Shown: positions 42,502 to 52,052, numbered from the stretch's first letter. The stretch: 64,000 nt of DNA from CAXTSE01 sp964246985 (GCA_964246985.1 CAXTSE010000003.1:124001-188000); one strand, 5' to 3'. Translations and numbers: made by a program. The notes: a model not told the origin generated them from the sequence alone.

Positions 42502-42822
42502 ATGCGAGTTTGCTCGGAGCCTGGCTGCCCAACACTGGTGAAGACTGGGCGCTGTCCAGCACACACTCGTGCTGCTGAGAAGAGGCGAGGACATGCTGCC
42601 TCGCGCGGCTATGGACCCGACCACCAGCGTCGTCGAGCAAAGATCGCGCCGGCTGTCGCCCGAAGTGAAGTCGCGTGCTGGCGTTGCGGTGAGCTGATCC
42701 AGCCGGGCGAGGCCTGGGACCTGGGACACGCGGACGACGATCGCACCGTCTATCGAGGCCCGGAGCACGCTAACCGCTGCAACAGATCTGCTGCCGGCCG
42801 ACGATCGCACCAAGAATCCTGA
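42502..42822 (+). CDS. HNH endonuclease
   Basis: 106 residues. Cys residues in 'CSEPGCPTLVKTGRC' and 'CWRCGELIQPGEAWDLGHADDD', then 'GPEHANRCNRSAAGRR', form the HNH fold with a GH catalytic pair. HNH proteins beside terminase assist DNA cutting during packaging in many cos phages. Confidence 0.85.
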   Translation: MRVCSEPGCPTLVKTGRCPAHTRAAEKRRGHAASRGYGPDHQRRRAKIAPAVARSEVACWRCGELIQPGEAWDLGHADDDRTVYRGPEHANRCNRSAAGRRSHQES

Positions 42823-42860
42823 GCGAAACCTGATCAGCGAAAGTGCTCATGGTTGAGTGC

Positions 42861-43382
42861 ATGCCGAAGCAACAAGGTAGTACGTCGAAGCGCTGTGCTC
42901 GTGCTTCATGTGACCGCCTCGTGCGAGCTAGAGGCCTCTGCTCCACGCATTACAACCAGCAGCATCAGGCCGAGCGCCACGCACCGCATCAGTACGCGTG
43001 CGCATTCTGCGGGGCACCCGTCATGCGCGGCGTGAAGAACGATCGCCGACACGTCTGCTCTCCAGAGTGCAGGAAGCTGCTCGTCGGGCATACGGGCTCG
43101 TACTCGTGGGCCAACGACGCAGCCTGGCGGGCGCGTCGCCTCGGCTGCACCGAGGTCGATGTCTTCGAGGCAACGCAAGTCTTCGAGCGTGATGGTTGGA
43201 CCTGTTACCTCTGCAACAGACCGGTCGGCCTCGAGGTCGACATCTTCCATCCCGACTCACCCACTGTGGACCACGTGGTGCCGCTCACCAAGGGCGGCGC
43301 TCACGCACTGCACAACGTGCGCTGCGCACACCTCGGGTGCAACAGCCGAAAGGCCGATCGTCTCCTCACCGCGGTCGCCTGA
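42861..43382 (+). CDS. HNH endonuclease with N-terminal zinc fingers
   Basis: 173 residues from the ATG at 42861; ATGs or a GTG slightly upstream are possible. 'RCARASCDRLVRARGLCSTHYN', 'CAFCGAPVMRG' and 'VCSPECRKLL' are zinc clusters. The C-terminal 'DGWTCYLCNRPVG', 'TVDHVVPLTKGG', 'HNVRCAHLGCNSRK' is a complete HNH nuclease. It is the last gene before terminase, and the 130-bp gap after it is a candidate cos region. Confidence 0.88.
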   Translation: MPKQQGSTSKRCARASCDRLVRARGLCSTHYNQQHQAERHAPHQYACAFCGAPVMRGVKNDRRHVCSPECRKLLVGHTGSYSWANDAAWRARRLGCTEVDVFEATQVFERDGWTCYLCNRPVGLEVDIFHPDSPTVDHVVPLTKGGAHALHNVRCAHLGCNSRKADRLLTAVA

Positions 43383-43515
43383 GGGGTGGGGGTGTACCCC
43401 TTGAGCACCTTCCGGCTAAGACCGCCGGGGAGGTGGCTTCAAGGTCAGACGGGTTCAAAGGTTTCTGAGGTCGCCCGCTGGAGCGGGTTCATACGTCCGC
43501 CCGGAGGTGAGCGCC

Positions 43516-43995
43516 ATGCCTCGAGGTGGAGCACGCGTGGGGTCTGGTCCTGCGAAGGATCCGGGCTCGCTCCGGTCGATGAAACTGGCCGAAAAGGCTG
43601 GGCTGAAGCTGCTTCCCCGCACCTACACGGGACCATCGCCCGAGTGGCCGTTGAGCTACACGTCGACGCGTCAGCAGCAGCTGTGGGAGACCTACTGGTC
43701 GAAGCCGCAGGCGCGCATCTGGGCTGAGCAGCAGATGGAGCACGAGGTAGCGATCCACGTGCAGACGCTGGTCGAGGCTGAGACACCCAACGCCCCGTCA
43801 TCGGTGCGCACGCTGCTGCTTCAGCAGATGAACTCGCTTCTGCTGACGCAGCCGTCGTTGCTGAAGGCTGGCTACCGAGTGACAACCGACGAGGATACTG
43901 CGCCGCCGGTCACGAAGACCGGCCAGCCTGCCAAGCCGCGGCAGTCGTCCCGAGCTCGACTCCGCGTGGTCCCCGATGCTGGACCCGACAGCTGA
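43516..43995 (+). CDS. terS: Terminase small subunit
   Basis: 159 residues with GGAGG before the ATG. 'MPRGGARVGSGPAKDPGSLRSMKLAEKAGLKLLP' and 'WPLSYTSTRQQQLWETYWSKPQARIW' are typical of actinophage small terminases, which bind the packaging site and recruit the large subunit. The 3' end overlaps the large subunit start by 20 bp. Confidence 0.82.
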   Translation: MPRGGARVGSGPAKDPGSLRSMKLAEKAGLKLLPRTYTGPSPEWPLSYTSTRQQQLWETYWSKPQARIWAEQQMEHEVAIHVQTLVEAETPNAPSSVRTLLLQQMNSLLLTQPSLLKAGYRVTTDEDTAPPVTKTGQPAKPRQSSRARLRVVPDAGPDS

Positions 43996-45031
43996 GTTCG
44001 TCGTCGACTTCCCGACGCTCGGTTACCTCTGGGCGGACTGGATAGAGGCGCACTGCCCGATCCCGGATGGCTTCCACATGGGCGAGCCGTACGTGATGTC
44101 CGACTGGCAGCTGTGGTGCACACTGAATCACGGCCAGGTGAAACCGTCGGTGAAGTACACGCCGGCTAACCCGGTCAAGGGCCCAGCGTTCGCATTCCGT
44201 CGGTCGCAAGTCATCGCGCCGCAGAAGACGGGCAAGGGTCCGTGGTCGGCGAGTATGGCGCTGGAGTCTGCGGTTGGCCCCGACCTCTTCGCGGGATGGG
44301 CGGCCGGCGGCGAGACGTACCAGTGCGTGGAGCACGGGTGCGGGTGCGGGTTCACCTACGAGTACGAGCCTGGCGAGCCGATGGGCATGCCGTGGCCGAC
44401 GCCACTGATCCAGATGCTCGCAACCAGCGAGGACCAGGTCGACAACATGTGGCGCCCGCTCACGTCGATGATCAAGAACGGCCCCCTGTCCGAGCTCATG
44501 CGGCCTGGCGAAGAGTTTGTCCGCGTAGGTGAGGACGGGCGCATCGACAAGGTCACCTCGAACGCGCAGAGCCGACTCGGTAACCCGACCACGGCAGCGT
44601 TCCAGGATGAGACCGGGATCTACACCCGCCAGAACGGAATGGCGAAGGTTGCGCGCACCATGCGCCGCGGCGTCGCCGGCATGGGCGGCCGCGTCATCGA
44701 GACATCGAACGCGTGGGACCCGGCCGAGCAGTCCATCGCACAGGAGACCTTCGAGTCACCGAAGCAGGACATCTTCCGCTTCTACCGAGAGCCCCCGAAG
44801 CACCTCAAGTACTCGGTGGCGGCGGATCGAAAGAAGATCCATCGGTACGTGTACGAGGGGTCCTGGTGGGTCGACCTCGACTCGATCGAGGGCGAGGCAT
44901 CCGAGCTCATCCTGCTCGACCCCGCGGAGGCCGAACGCTTCTACGGCAACCGGCGTGTCCGCGGTCTCGGCAGCTGGCTGAAAGACGGCCTGTGGGAGAG
45001 CGCGTATGGCAATGCAACTGTGGCTGCCTAA
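43976..45031 (+). CDS. terL: Terminase large subunit, ATPase part (frame ends early)
   Basis: 351 residues. 'VIAPQKTGKGPWSASMALE' is Walker A and 'TTAAFQDETGIYT' carries Walker B; 'GGRVIETSNAWDP' is the coupling segment. The frame closes at TAA 45029-45031 straight after 'SWLKDGLWESAY', where homologues continue into the nuclease. The nuclease lies in the +1 frame from 45006. As read, the motor and nuclease are separate chains; one extra G at 45008-45009 would explain it. Confidence 0.85.
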   Translation: MLDPTAEFVVDFPTLGYLWADWIEAHCPIPDGFHMGEPYVMSDWQLWCTLNHGQVKPSVKYTPANPVKGPAFAFRRSQVIAPQKTGKGPWSASMALESAVGPDLFAGWAAGGETYQCVEHGCGCGFTYEYEPGEPMGMPWPTPLIQMLATSEDQVDNMWRPLTSMIKNGPLSELMRPGEEFVRVGEDGRIDKVTSNAQSRLGNPTTAAFQDETGIYTRQNGMAKVARTMRRGVAGMGGRVIETSNAWDPAEQSIAQETFESPKQDIFRFYREPPKHLKYSVAADRKKIHRYVYEGSWWVDLDSIEGEASELILLDPAEAERFYGNRRVRGLGSWLKDGLWESAYGNATVAA

Positions 45032-45623
45032 CCCGCCCGAACAGACCCCAATCTGCCTCGGCTTCGATGGGTCGCTGAACAACGACTGGACCGCGCTCCA
45101 GGCCGAGACCATGGACGGGTTCTCGTTCACCCCGCGCTGGGGAGTGAACAAGGAGCCCACCTACTGGAACCCGGCGCTCAACAACGACCGGATCCCGCAC
45201 GGTCAGGTCGCTGACGCCATCGACGACATCTTCGAGCGTTTCATCGTTGTCCGGATGTACTGCGACCCCCACGACTGGGAATCCGACATCGAGGACTGGG
45301 CGCTCAGCCACGGGACAGAGCGTGTCGTCACCTGGGAGACGAACCGCATCAACGCGATGCACGCCGAGATCGTCCGGTTCGAAAACGACCTCCGTGAGGG
45401 CCGGATACACCACGACGGAGATCCGACCGCGGCGACGCACATCGGCAACGCAAAGCGGCTCGGGAAACCCGGTCAGAAGTTCATCCTGGGCAAGCCAAGC
45501 GAACCGCAGAAGATCGATATCGCGATGGCGAAGATACTCGCCCACACCGCCGCCCGCGACGCCCTCGCTGCTGGATGGACGCCCCCAAAACCTCGCGCGA
45601 AAATGCGCGTGTACCGCGGCTAG
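45006..45623 (+). CDS. terL: Terminase large subunit, nuclease part
   Basis: 205 residues, MAMQLWLPNPPEQTPICLGFDGSL. 'CLGFDGSLNNDWTAL' supplies the first Asp of the RNase H-like nuclease. 'MYCDPHDWESDIEDWA' and a late Lys/Asp-rich segment give the others. The ATG at 45006 has no good ribosome-binding site, so separate translation is uncertain. It is one gene with the ATPase part in relatives. Confidence 0.8.
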   Translation: MAMQLWLPNPPEQTPICLGFDGSLNNDWTALQAETMDGFSFTPRWGVNKEPTYWNPALNNDRIPHGQVADAIDDIFERFIVVRMYCDPHDWESDIEDWALSHGTERVVTWETNRINAMHAEIVRFENDLREGRIHHDGDPTAATHIGNAKRLGKPGQKFILGKPSEPQKIDIAMAKILAHTAARDALAAGWTPPKPRAKMRVYRG

Positions 45624-45632
45624 GAGGTCACC

Positions 45633-47015
45633 TTGGTTGATCTCGATACAGCCCGCGACAGGCTCCTGAACAAGCTGGAGATGGAGCGGCGGAACCTTGC
45701 TCTGACCGACGCGTATTTGGAAGCAGAGCAGCCACTTGAGTTCTTGTCCCCGGTTCTGAAGAACGAGCTCGACGGACGCATTAAGGAAATGGTCTTCGAC
45801 CTTCCGCGGTTCGCGGTGGAGGCGTACGACAACCGCCTAGACATCGAAGCGTTCAGGTTCGCGGGCAGAGACTCGTCGGACGACGAGCTGTGGTCGATCT
45901 TCCAGGAGAACAACGGCGCTGTGTTGTCGCAGCAGGTGCAGTTTTAGACTCTCGGCCTCGGGCGCGCCTACGCCCTAGTCGGGGAGGGTACGGACGAAGG
46001 CGACTCTCCCCTGATCACCCCCGAGTCGGCATTTCAGTGCATCCACGAAAACGACCCACGCACGAAGAACGTGGCGTTCGGGCTGAAGTCCTGGACAGCG
46101 TTGGACGACGTCAACTGGGCCAGCGTGTACACCCCAGGCGGGCGCACGACCTGGTTCGAAAGATCCGGGTCCTGGGTTTACGACAGCGCCGAATCGAACG
46201 ACTTCGGGCTCTGCCGCTTGGTGCCGTTCGCAAATCAGCAACGAACCCTCGCCCGAAACGTCCCCGGTCGGCCTGACCGAAGTCTCGGCAGGAGCGTATT
46301 CCAAGGCATCATCCCCCTCGTCGATGCGATCAACAAAATGCTCACCGACATGATGGTCTCGGGCGAGTTCCACGCCATGCCCAGGCGCTGGGCTGTGGGA
46401 CTGACGGAAGACGACTTCACCGATGACGCCGGGAATGCGTTGAAGACGTGGGAGCTGATCGCGGGCCGCATCTGGGCCTCGTCCAACAAAGACGTCAAGA
46501 TGGGCCAGTTCGACGAAGCGGACCTGATCGTGTTCCACAACACGGTGAAGTTGCTGATGCAACTCGCCGCGCAAATTCTCGCGCTACCCCCGCATTACCT
46601 CACGTTTACGGGCGACAACCCTGCATCGGCGGACGCTATCCGATCCTCTGAGGTGCAGCTGGTGAAGCGTGTGGAGCGGATGCAGACCGCCCTCGCGTCG
46701 CAGTGGGAGCAGGTTCAGGCTCTCGTTCTCCTGACGATGGGGTACCCGAAGACGCGGGAGATGCGTCAGATAGAGACGCTCTGGCGTGACCCATCGACCC
46801 CGACGATCGCGCAGAAGGCTGACGCCGTAGTGAAGATGGTCGCGGTCAAGGACGGGAGCGGCAGGTCGCTGCTCCCCGTGTTGCAGGCCCGTGAGGACCT
46901 TGGCTACTCCGCCGCGGCGCGGGACCGCATGCTTCGGATGGATGAGCAGGTCGACCCGCAGATCACCGCGGCGATGCGCACGTTGGAGGCCGCGGGTGGT
47001 AACGGCAACGCCTGA
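45633..47015 (+). pseudogene. Portal protein interrupted by an in-frame amber codon
   Basis: The 460-codon frame is continuous except for TAG at 45945-45947 (codon 105). Before it is the SPP1 Gp6-like N-terminus ('PVLKNELDGRIKEMVFDLPRFAVEAYDNRL'). Directly after it the frame goes on with 'LGLGRAYALVGEGTDEGDSP' and the full clip/stem/wing region to the end. The portal forms the dodecameric DNA gate of the head. The downstream GTG at 46071 has no ribosome-binding site. Without suppression no full portal is made. Confidence 0.88.
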
Positions 47016-48228
47016 ACCTGCCCTTGCTCATTACAAGACGCAGCAGAGGATCGCAGCGGTCACAGCATCGACGGCGGGTCGGATCTGGCGGCAGGTAGAC
47101 GACGACTTCGACGCCGGCTGGCGACGCATAGAGTCAGTTCTCCTCGATCTCCTGATCGCGGCGCAGACGGCCGCAGCACGCACAGGACTCGGCTACGTCC
47201 CCGAGCTGCTTTACGACACTCAGCAGGTCGATTTACCCGCCGGTGACGTCATCCCTGCCTCCGTCGCGGGAACTGCGGCCGACGGCCGACCGTTGGCGAC
47301 CCTGCTGTATGGAGCTATGACGACCGCGAAAGCGGCCGTTGCGGATGGAGTCTCGACCTCGGAGGCGTTGGCTCGCGGGGGTCGGCAGCTCACGATGACG
47401 GTGCTGACAACTGTCGCGGACGCAAACCGTGAAGGCATCAGCGCAGCAATTGGTGCACGACCACACATCGGCGGGTACGTCCGGATGCTGAACCCGCCGT
47501 CATGCAAGAGATGCATCATCCTGGCGGGGAAATGGTTCCGCTGGAACGAGGGGTTCCTTCGTCACCCTCGATGCGACTGCCGGCACATCCCGGCGTCCGA
47601 AAACATCGCCGGAGACTTCACGACCGATCCCTATCAAGCGTTCCACGCCTTGACTCCCGAGCAGCAAGAGAAGGAGTTCGGCAAGATCGAGGCTCGCGCT
47701 ATCCGCGACGGAGCCGACATCTACCGGGTCGTGAATTTGCAGGCGCGCGGATTGGGCACCGCCCGAGCTGGGCGCCTCTACGGGACCCCAACCCGAGTCA
47801 CGATCGATGACATCTACCGCACTGCGGGAACCCGCACCAATGCGATTCGGTTGATGACAGAGAACGGGTACATCACGGGTCCGCAAGTTCCTGGCGGCAA
47901 CGTCGTGGGGTTCCGGGAAGGGTTCGGCCAGTTTGGCCGTGGCGGGACACGCGTAGCTGCATCGACCTCCGTTTTCGACGCGCGAGTGTCCGGTATCCGC
48001 GATCGTCTGAACAGATACACGATGACCGCGGCCGAGCGGCGACTCTACGACGCCCACTCGATGCGTCAAACCGTCCTCGAGAGCCGCAACCCGTTCTCCA
48101 CAAGTGGGCGTCCCCTGACCGAAGCCGACTTCGCACTGGCGGAGCGGATGTATCGGAAGCAGCTAGCCGACCTCGGCAACCAGCCTCAGCAAGTGCGCGA
48201 TCTCGCGCGGCTGCTGGGCATGATCTGA
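46996..48228 (+). CDS. MuF-like minor head protein
   Basis: 410 residues from a GTG that overlaps the portal end by 20 bp. 'NPPSCKRCIILAGKWFRWNEGFLRHPRCDCRHIP' is the Cys-containing core of MuF/VG15-type capsid proteins, which sit next to the portal and are ejected or help assembly. The last 150 residues hold a 'TMTAAERRLYDAHSMRQTVLESRNPFS' segment of unknown role. Confidence 0.85.
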   Translation: MVTATPEPALAHYKTQQRIAAVTASTAGRIWRQVDDDFDAGWRRIESVLLDLLIAAQTAAARTGLGYVPELLYDTQQVDLPAGDVIPASVAGTAADGRPLATLLYGAMTTAKAAVADGVSTSEALARGGRQLTMTVLTTVADANREGISAAIGARPHIGGYVRMLNPPSCKRCIILAGKWFRWNEGFLRHPRCDCRHIPASENIAGDFTTDPYQAFHALTPEQQEKEFGKIEARAIRDGADIYRVVNLQARGLGTARAGRLYGTPTRVTIDDIYRTAGTRTNAIRLMTENGYITGPQVPGGNVVGFREGFGQFGRGGTRVAASTSVFDARVSGIRDRLNRYTMTAAERRLYDAHSMRQTVLESRNPFSTSGRPLTEADFALAERMYRKQLADLGNQPQQVRDLARLLGMI

Positions 48229-48313
48229 CTTCCCACCGTCAGGTGGAAGCGCGTACACGCCGCGATCCGCGTGGTCACGCCGACGGGCTTACGGAACGAA
48301 AGGCACAGACCCC

Positions 48314-48970
48314 ATGTCTGGATTCGCATCACCCTGCACACCCCGTGTCTACGGGCCCACCTTCCGCACACGACTCGATCTGATGGGACTTCGGTTCCTG
48401 ATGCCCGAAGACAATAGCGGTGGTGGTGGCGGCGGATATGTACCGCCCGCTACTCAGGCGGACCTCGACCGGATCATCCAGGAGCGCGTCGCACGAGCTG
48501 AGAAGCCGTTCGAAGCGCTGAAGGGACTAGATCTGGCCGACGTAGTCGCACGGTACGGCCGAGTGAAGGAGGCCGACCTTGACGCCCTCTTCGGAGCCAC
48601 GGCCGAGCTGAACACCATCAAGACCTCGCAAGGGGCCACGGAGGCTCAGCTCACCAGCAAGCTCACGGCCGCCGAGCAGCGTGCGCAGACGGCTGAGGCA
48701 GCGTCCTCGCAGTCCACCGCGACTGTCGGTGAGCTGACGGGCAAGGTTCAGCGTTACGAGGCGGCGGCGAAAGTCGGCATTCCTCTCGCTCATGCGCCTC
48801 GCCTGATCGGCAGCACGCCGGAGGAGTTGGAAGCCGACGCCACCACATACAAGCAGTCCCTGCGGACGGCCGGGTACGACCCCGGCCAGGGGCAGGGCGG
48901 TGGCGGCGCGCAGGCAGGTGCGGATGGCAAGTCCGAAGCGGATCGCCGTTTCGGTTCCGATAAGCAGTAA
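48314..48970 (+). CDS. Capsid scaffolding protein
   Basis: 218 residues. It has a short basic N-terminus, a Gly run, then a long helical region ('DLDRIIQERVARAEKPFEALKGLDLADVVARYG') and a charged C-terminus. This is the usual layout of actinophage scaffolds, and it lies just before decoration and capsid genes. An 85-bp leader precedes it. Confidence 0.8.
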   Translation: MSGFASPCTPRVYGPTFRTRLDLMGLRFLMPEDNSGGGGGGYVPPATQADLDRIIQERVARAEKPFEALKGLDLADVVARYGRVKEADLDALFGATAELNTIKTSQGATEAQLTSKLTAAEQRAQTAEAASSQSTATVGELTGKVQRYEAAAKVGIPLAHAPRLIGSTPEELEADATTYKQSLRTAGYDPGQGQGGGGAQAGADGKSEADRRFGSDKQ

Positions 48971-48991
48971 CCCCTTAGGAGGGACATCCAC

Positions 48992-49405
48992 ATGACCACG
49001 GATATTTCGGTCAAGAAGACCGACTTCCAGGTCGAGAAGCGTGACTGGCTTCTCAGCCCCCACGGCACAGAGCCGGGGACAACGCCCAGCGTCACTCTCG
49101 ACGTGTCGAAGTTCGTCGCCGCGACCCATTACCCGAACGGGTACGTCCCGTCGGGCTGCGTTCTCGGCAAGGTGACCGCGACTGGCCTGTACGGCCCGTA
49201 CGACGACACCGCGTCCGACGGGCGCCAGACGGCAACCGGTCTGCTGTTCAGCTCGCTGAGCATCGGTACAGGTTCGACGAAGGTTGGCGGTGCACAGCTG
49301 AAGCACGGGTTCGTGGACGACACGAAGCTGCCTTTCACCGGTGTCACCGGGGCGCTCGACGCCGCCGCCAAGACCGACCTCAAGCTCATCGACTTCGGCG
49401 CGTAA
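48992..49405 (+). CDS. Head decoration protein
   Basis: 137 residues. 'YVPSGCVLGKVTATGLYGPYDDTASDGRQTATGLLFSS' matches the lambda gpD-like decoration fold. AGGAGG lies upstream of the ATG. It trimerises on the mature capsid surface in relatives. Confidence 0.82.
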   Translation: MTTDISVKKTDFQVEKRDWLLSPHGTEPGTTPSVTLDVSKFVAATHYPNGYVPSGCVLGKVTATGLYGPYDDTASDGRQTATGLLFSSLSIGTGSTKVGGAQLKHGFVDDTKLPFTGVTGALDAAAKTDLKLIDFGA

Positions 49406-49419
49406 AGGAGCCCTGAACC

Positions 49420-50451
49420 ATGATCTACTTTGATGCTCCCGTAAGCCCGGTCGACCTGACCGTCTTCATGCGCCGCGTTCCGGTCCCCGCCGACAACGTG
49501 CTCGTCCCGCTGTTCCCTGCCCGCACCACGGCAACGAACAAGGTCGACTTCGCCGAACTCAACAAGACGAACCGGACCGCTCGGTTCCGGTCGTTTGACG
49601 GCCGCATCCACGTGTCATCGCGTGATGGTGCGTCGCAGAGCTCCGTCAGCCTGCTGCCTCTCTCGGACTCGCTGAACAAGGGCGAGTACGAGCGGCTGCA
49701 GGAGGAGTTCGCCCGCACACAGGGCACCAACCGGTCCCTGCTGTCGTCGGCGATCTACGATGACGCGGAGATCCTCGTCGCCAAGATGTACAACCGCCTC
49801 GAGCAGGCCTGGGGAGATGTACTCGCTGACGGCAAGCTGACGATCAACGAGAACGGTTTCCAGGGCGAGGCCGACTTCGGCGTCCCGAACACCCACAAGG
49901 TGACGGCCGCCACACTCTGGTCGAACACTGCCGCGCCGGCGCTGGACAACCTGCGCTCCTGGTCGGACGTGTACTACGCCACGAACGGTGTGATGCCGGG
50001 CCAGATCCGGATGGCACTGCCGGTCGTGCGGCTGCTGCAGAAGAACGTGCAGATCATCAACGCCGTCGTCGGTGCCGCCGCAGGTCGCACCTCCGTGACC
50101 CTTGACGAGATCAACGGCATCCTCGCCACTGAGGGTTTGCCGTCGATCACCGTCGCGCCGATCAAGCAGGTCGACGTCGACGGGACCATCGTGTCGACGA
50201 TCTCCGACAGCCTCGTGCTGTTCACCCCGGAGAACCTCGGCGACCTCGGCTACACCCAGTGGGGACTCACCGCCACAGCTCTCGAGCTGGTGAACGCGTC
50301 GCAGGTGGAGTTCGCGTTCCGCGACGCACCCGGCATCATCGGTGTCGTCGAGAAGATCGGTCCGCCGTACCGCGAATTCACGTTCGCGGACGCGACGGCA
50401 ATGCCGATCCTCGCCGCTCCGCGTCGTCTGATGATCGCGACGGTGAAGTAG
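49420..50451 (+). CDS. Major capsid protein (lambda E-like, HK97 fold)
   Basis: 343 residues, intact. 'MRRVPVPADNVLVPLFPARTTATNKVDFAELNKTNRTARFRS' and 'EREGGFRD'-type elements such as 'LVNASQVEFAFRDAPGIIGVVEKIGPPYREFTFADATAMPIL' mark the phage capsid E family. It forms the icosahedral shell with the decoration and scaffold proteins encoded just upstream. Confidence 0.9.
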   Translation: MIYFDAPVSPVDLTVFMRRVPVPADNVLVPLFPARTTATNKVDFAELNKTNRTARFRSFDGRIHVSSRDGASQSSVSLLPLSDSLNKGEYERLQEEFARTQGTNRSLLSSAIYDDAEILVAKMYNRLEQAWGDVLADGKLTINENGFQGEADFGVPNTHKVTAATLWSNTAAPALDNLRSWSDVYYATNGVMPGQIRMALPVVRLLQKNVQIINAVVGAAAGRTSVTLDEINGILATEGLPSITVAPIKQVDVDGTIVSTISDSLVLFTPENLGDLGYTQWGLTATALELVNASQVEFAFRDAPGIIGVVEKIGPPYREFTFADATAMPILAAPRRLMIATVK

Positions 50452-50453
50452 CC

Positions 50454-50825
50454 GTGGCCCGGCTGAACACGACCGTCCACGTCTACGACGAGGACGGCAC
50501 CGCCCACGCCTTCGGTCCCGGTGACAAGCTGCCGAAGAAGTACGCCGACCAGGTCACCGCGCCCGGTATCTGGCAGGACGATGACGACGCCGACAACCCG
50601 TCGACCGTCACCGGACCTCCGGCCCAGACCGAGCCGCCCGCCCCTGCCGGCCCGCAGACCGACGGCGCGGGCAGCAAGACCGGCAAGCCGCCCGTTGCCG
50701 GTCCTGGATCGGGCACGGAGCAGTGGAAGGCCTACGCGCTGCAGATCGGCATTTCGGTGCCCGATGACGCCAAGAAGGCCGACATCGTGACGCTGGTCAC
50801 TGATCACGAGGCGAAGGCCTCCTGA
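50454..50825 (+). CDS. Head-associated protein with Pro/Gly linker and SAP-like end
   Basis: 123 residues from GTG. 'NTTVHVYDEDGTAHAFGPGDKLPKKYADQV' is a small beta domain. A proline-rich linker follows, and then 'YALQIGISVPDDAKKADIVTLVTDHE', similar to a SAP or Rho-N helix pair. It is common after capsid genes. Confidence 0.7.
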   Translation: MARLNTTVHVYDEDGTAHAFGPGDKLPKKYADQVTAPGIWQDDDDADNPSTVTGPPAQTEPPAPAGPQTDGAGSKTGKPPVAGPGSGTEQWKAYALQIGISVPDDAKKADIVTLVTDHEAKAS

Positions 50826-51208
50826 TGACCGGGTGGGTGGCCGTCGACGTAAGCGACATCGCTTCGCGTTGGCGGCCGCTCACCCCGTCCGAAGACGGAA
50901 TCGCTCCAACGCTCATCGAGGATGCTCAGGACATTCTTGAAGCGGACCTCGAAGAGGTTGGCGTAGAGGGAGCGCCGATACCGCTCAATGCGCGGTGGGA
51001 GCGCACGTACATTCGGACAGTGGCGACGATGGTCCGCCGTCTGCTCATCAACCCCGAGGGGTACCTGAAGGAAGAGTCAGACGGGTACCGGTACGAGCGA
51101 GACAAAACACTCAGCGCTGGCGCCCTGTACGTGACCACAGACGAACTCGATCGTCTTCGTCTCAAGCGACGACGGCGCAGTACCGCGTTCACGATCGTGC
51201 CGTCATGA
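50825..51208 (+). CDS. Head-tail connector protein (Gp6/Gp15-like)
   Basis: 127 residues. 'WRPLTPSEDGIAPTLIEDAQDILEADLEEVG' and 'VATMVRRLLINPEGYLKEESDGYRYERDKTLSAGALY' are the helical adaptor family that binds under the portal. Confidence 0.82.
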   Translation: MTGWVAVDVSDIASRWRPLTPSEDGIAPTLIEDAQDILEADLEEVGVEGAPIPLNARWERTYIRTVATMVRRLLINPEGYLKEESDGYRYERDKTLSAGALYVTTDELDRLRLKRRRRSTAFTIVPS

Positions 51209-51597
51209 GCCGCGAGTCCGTGACGGCTCGTGGGCGCGAATTCGAGCAGCAGGGGTACACCTCGCGCTGCACGATCACCCGGCCCGGCCCGAAAATATTC
51301 GATCCCGAGACCGGCGACTACACCTTTAGTGATGTCGAGGTCTACGCCGACATCTGCGAGTTCCGTTTCCAAGATGCGCAGCCGCGGGAAATCGATGGTC
51401 AGGCCCAGCAGTTCACGGAACAGCGGCCCCAGTTGAAGCTCCCGGTAATTGGCAGCGAAGGTGTGGCGGTGGACGACGTTGCGGTTATTGATGAGTCCGA
51501 CGATGTCGCGCTGGTTGGGCTGCGGATGCGCATCGCGGGCCTCGACGGGAAGACCTACGCGGTGGCTCGGCGTCTGCCAGTGGAGGTGCTCACGTGA
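51205..51597 (+). CDS. DUF6093-like head-tail stopper
   Basis: 130 residues. 'TSRCTITRPGPKIFDPETGDYTF' and 'RRLPVEVLT' fit the beta-barrel stopper family placed second in the connector. It overlaps its neighbours by 4 bp. Confidence 0.78.
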   Translation: MSRESVTARGREFEQQGYTSRCTITRPGPKIFDPETGDYTFSDVEVYADICEFRFQDAQPREIDGQAQQFTEQRPQLKLPVIGSEGVAVDDVAVIDESDDVALVGLRMRIAGLDGKTYAVARRLPVEVLT

Positions 51598-52052
51598 CCG
51601 GCACGTTTGTCGACGCCACGGAGATTGACCGCCTCGCGGTCGATCTCGGTAACGCTCCCGTCACAGCCGGGCGGTACCTCCGAGCTGCGGTCGACAAGAA
51701 CGCGCATGACATCCGGGACACGTGGCGTGAAAAGGCGACCGGTCTGGCACATGCCCCAGCATTCCCGTATTCGATCACGTACGACGTCGAAGTCTTCAGA
51801 GGGTTCGGCTCCTCGGTCATCCAGGCAGAGATCGGTCCTGACAAGGAACGCAACCAGGGCGCCCTCGGCAACTTGATCGAGTACGGGTCCGTCAATAACC
51901 CGCCGATGGGGCTGGGGCACGCCGCCTTGGAAGAGAATCAGGCCGACCTCGAGCGGGGGGTCGATCTGGCGATCACTGATTCCCTCGCCGACCTCGCGCG
52001 CGGCGGGTCGCTCACCGCCGCCGCATCGTCCGTGATTCGAGGCCGCCGCTGA
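51594..52052 (+). CDS. HK97 gp10-like tail completion protein
   Basis: 152 residues from GTG. 'AGRYLRAAVDKNAHDIRDTWREKA' and 'GNLIEYGSVNNPPMGLGHAALEENQADLE' are typical of the gp10 family that joins head and tail. Confidence 0.82.
   Translation: MTGTFVDATEIDRLAVDLGNAPVTAGRYLRAAVDKNAHDIRDTWREKATGLAHAPAFPYSITYDVEVFRGFGSSVIQAEIGPDKERNQGALGNLIEYGSVNNPPMGLGHAALEENQADLERGVDLAITDSLADLARGGSLTAAASSVIRGRR

Noticed and set aside
45945..45947. UAG reassigned to Trp through the phage tRNA-Trp
   Set aside because: The tRNA anticodon is CCA, which pairs with UGG only; other genes do not show repeated in-frame UAG.
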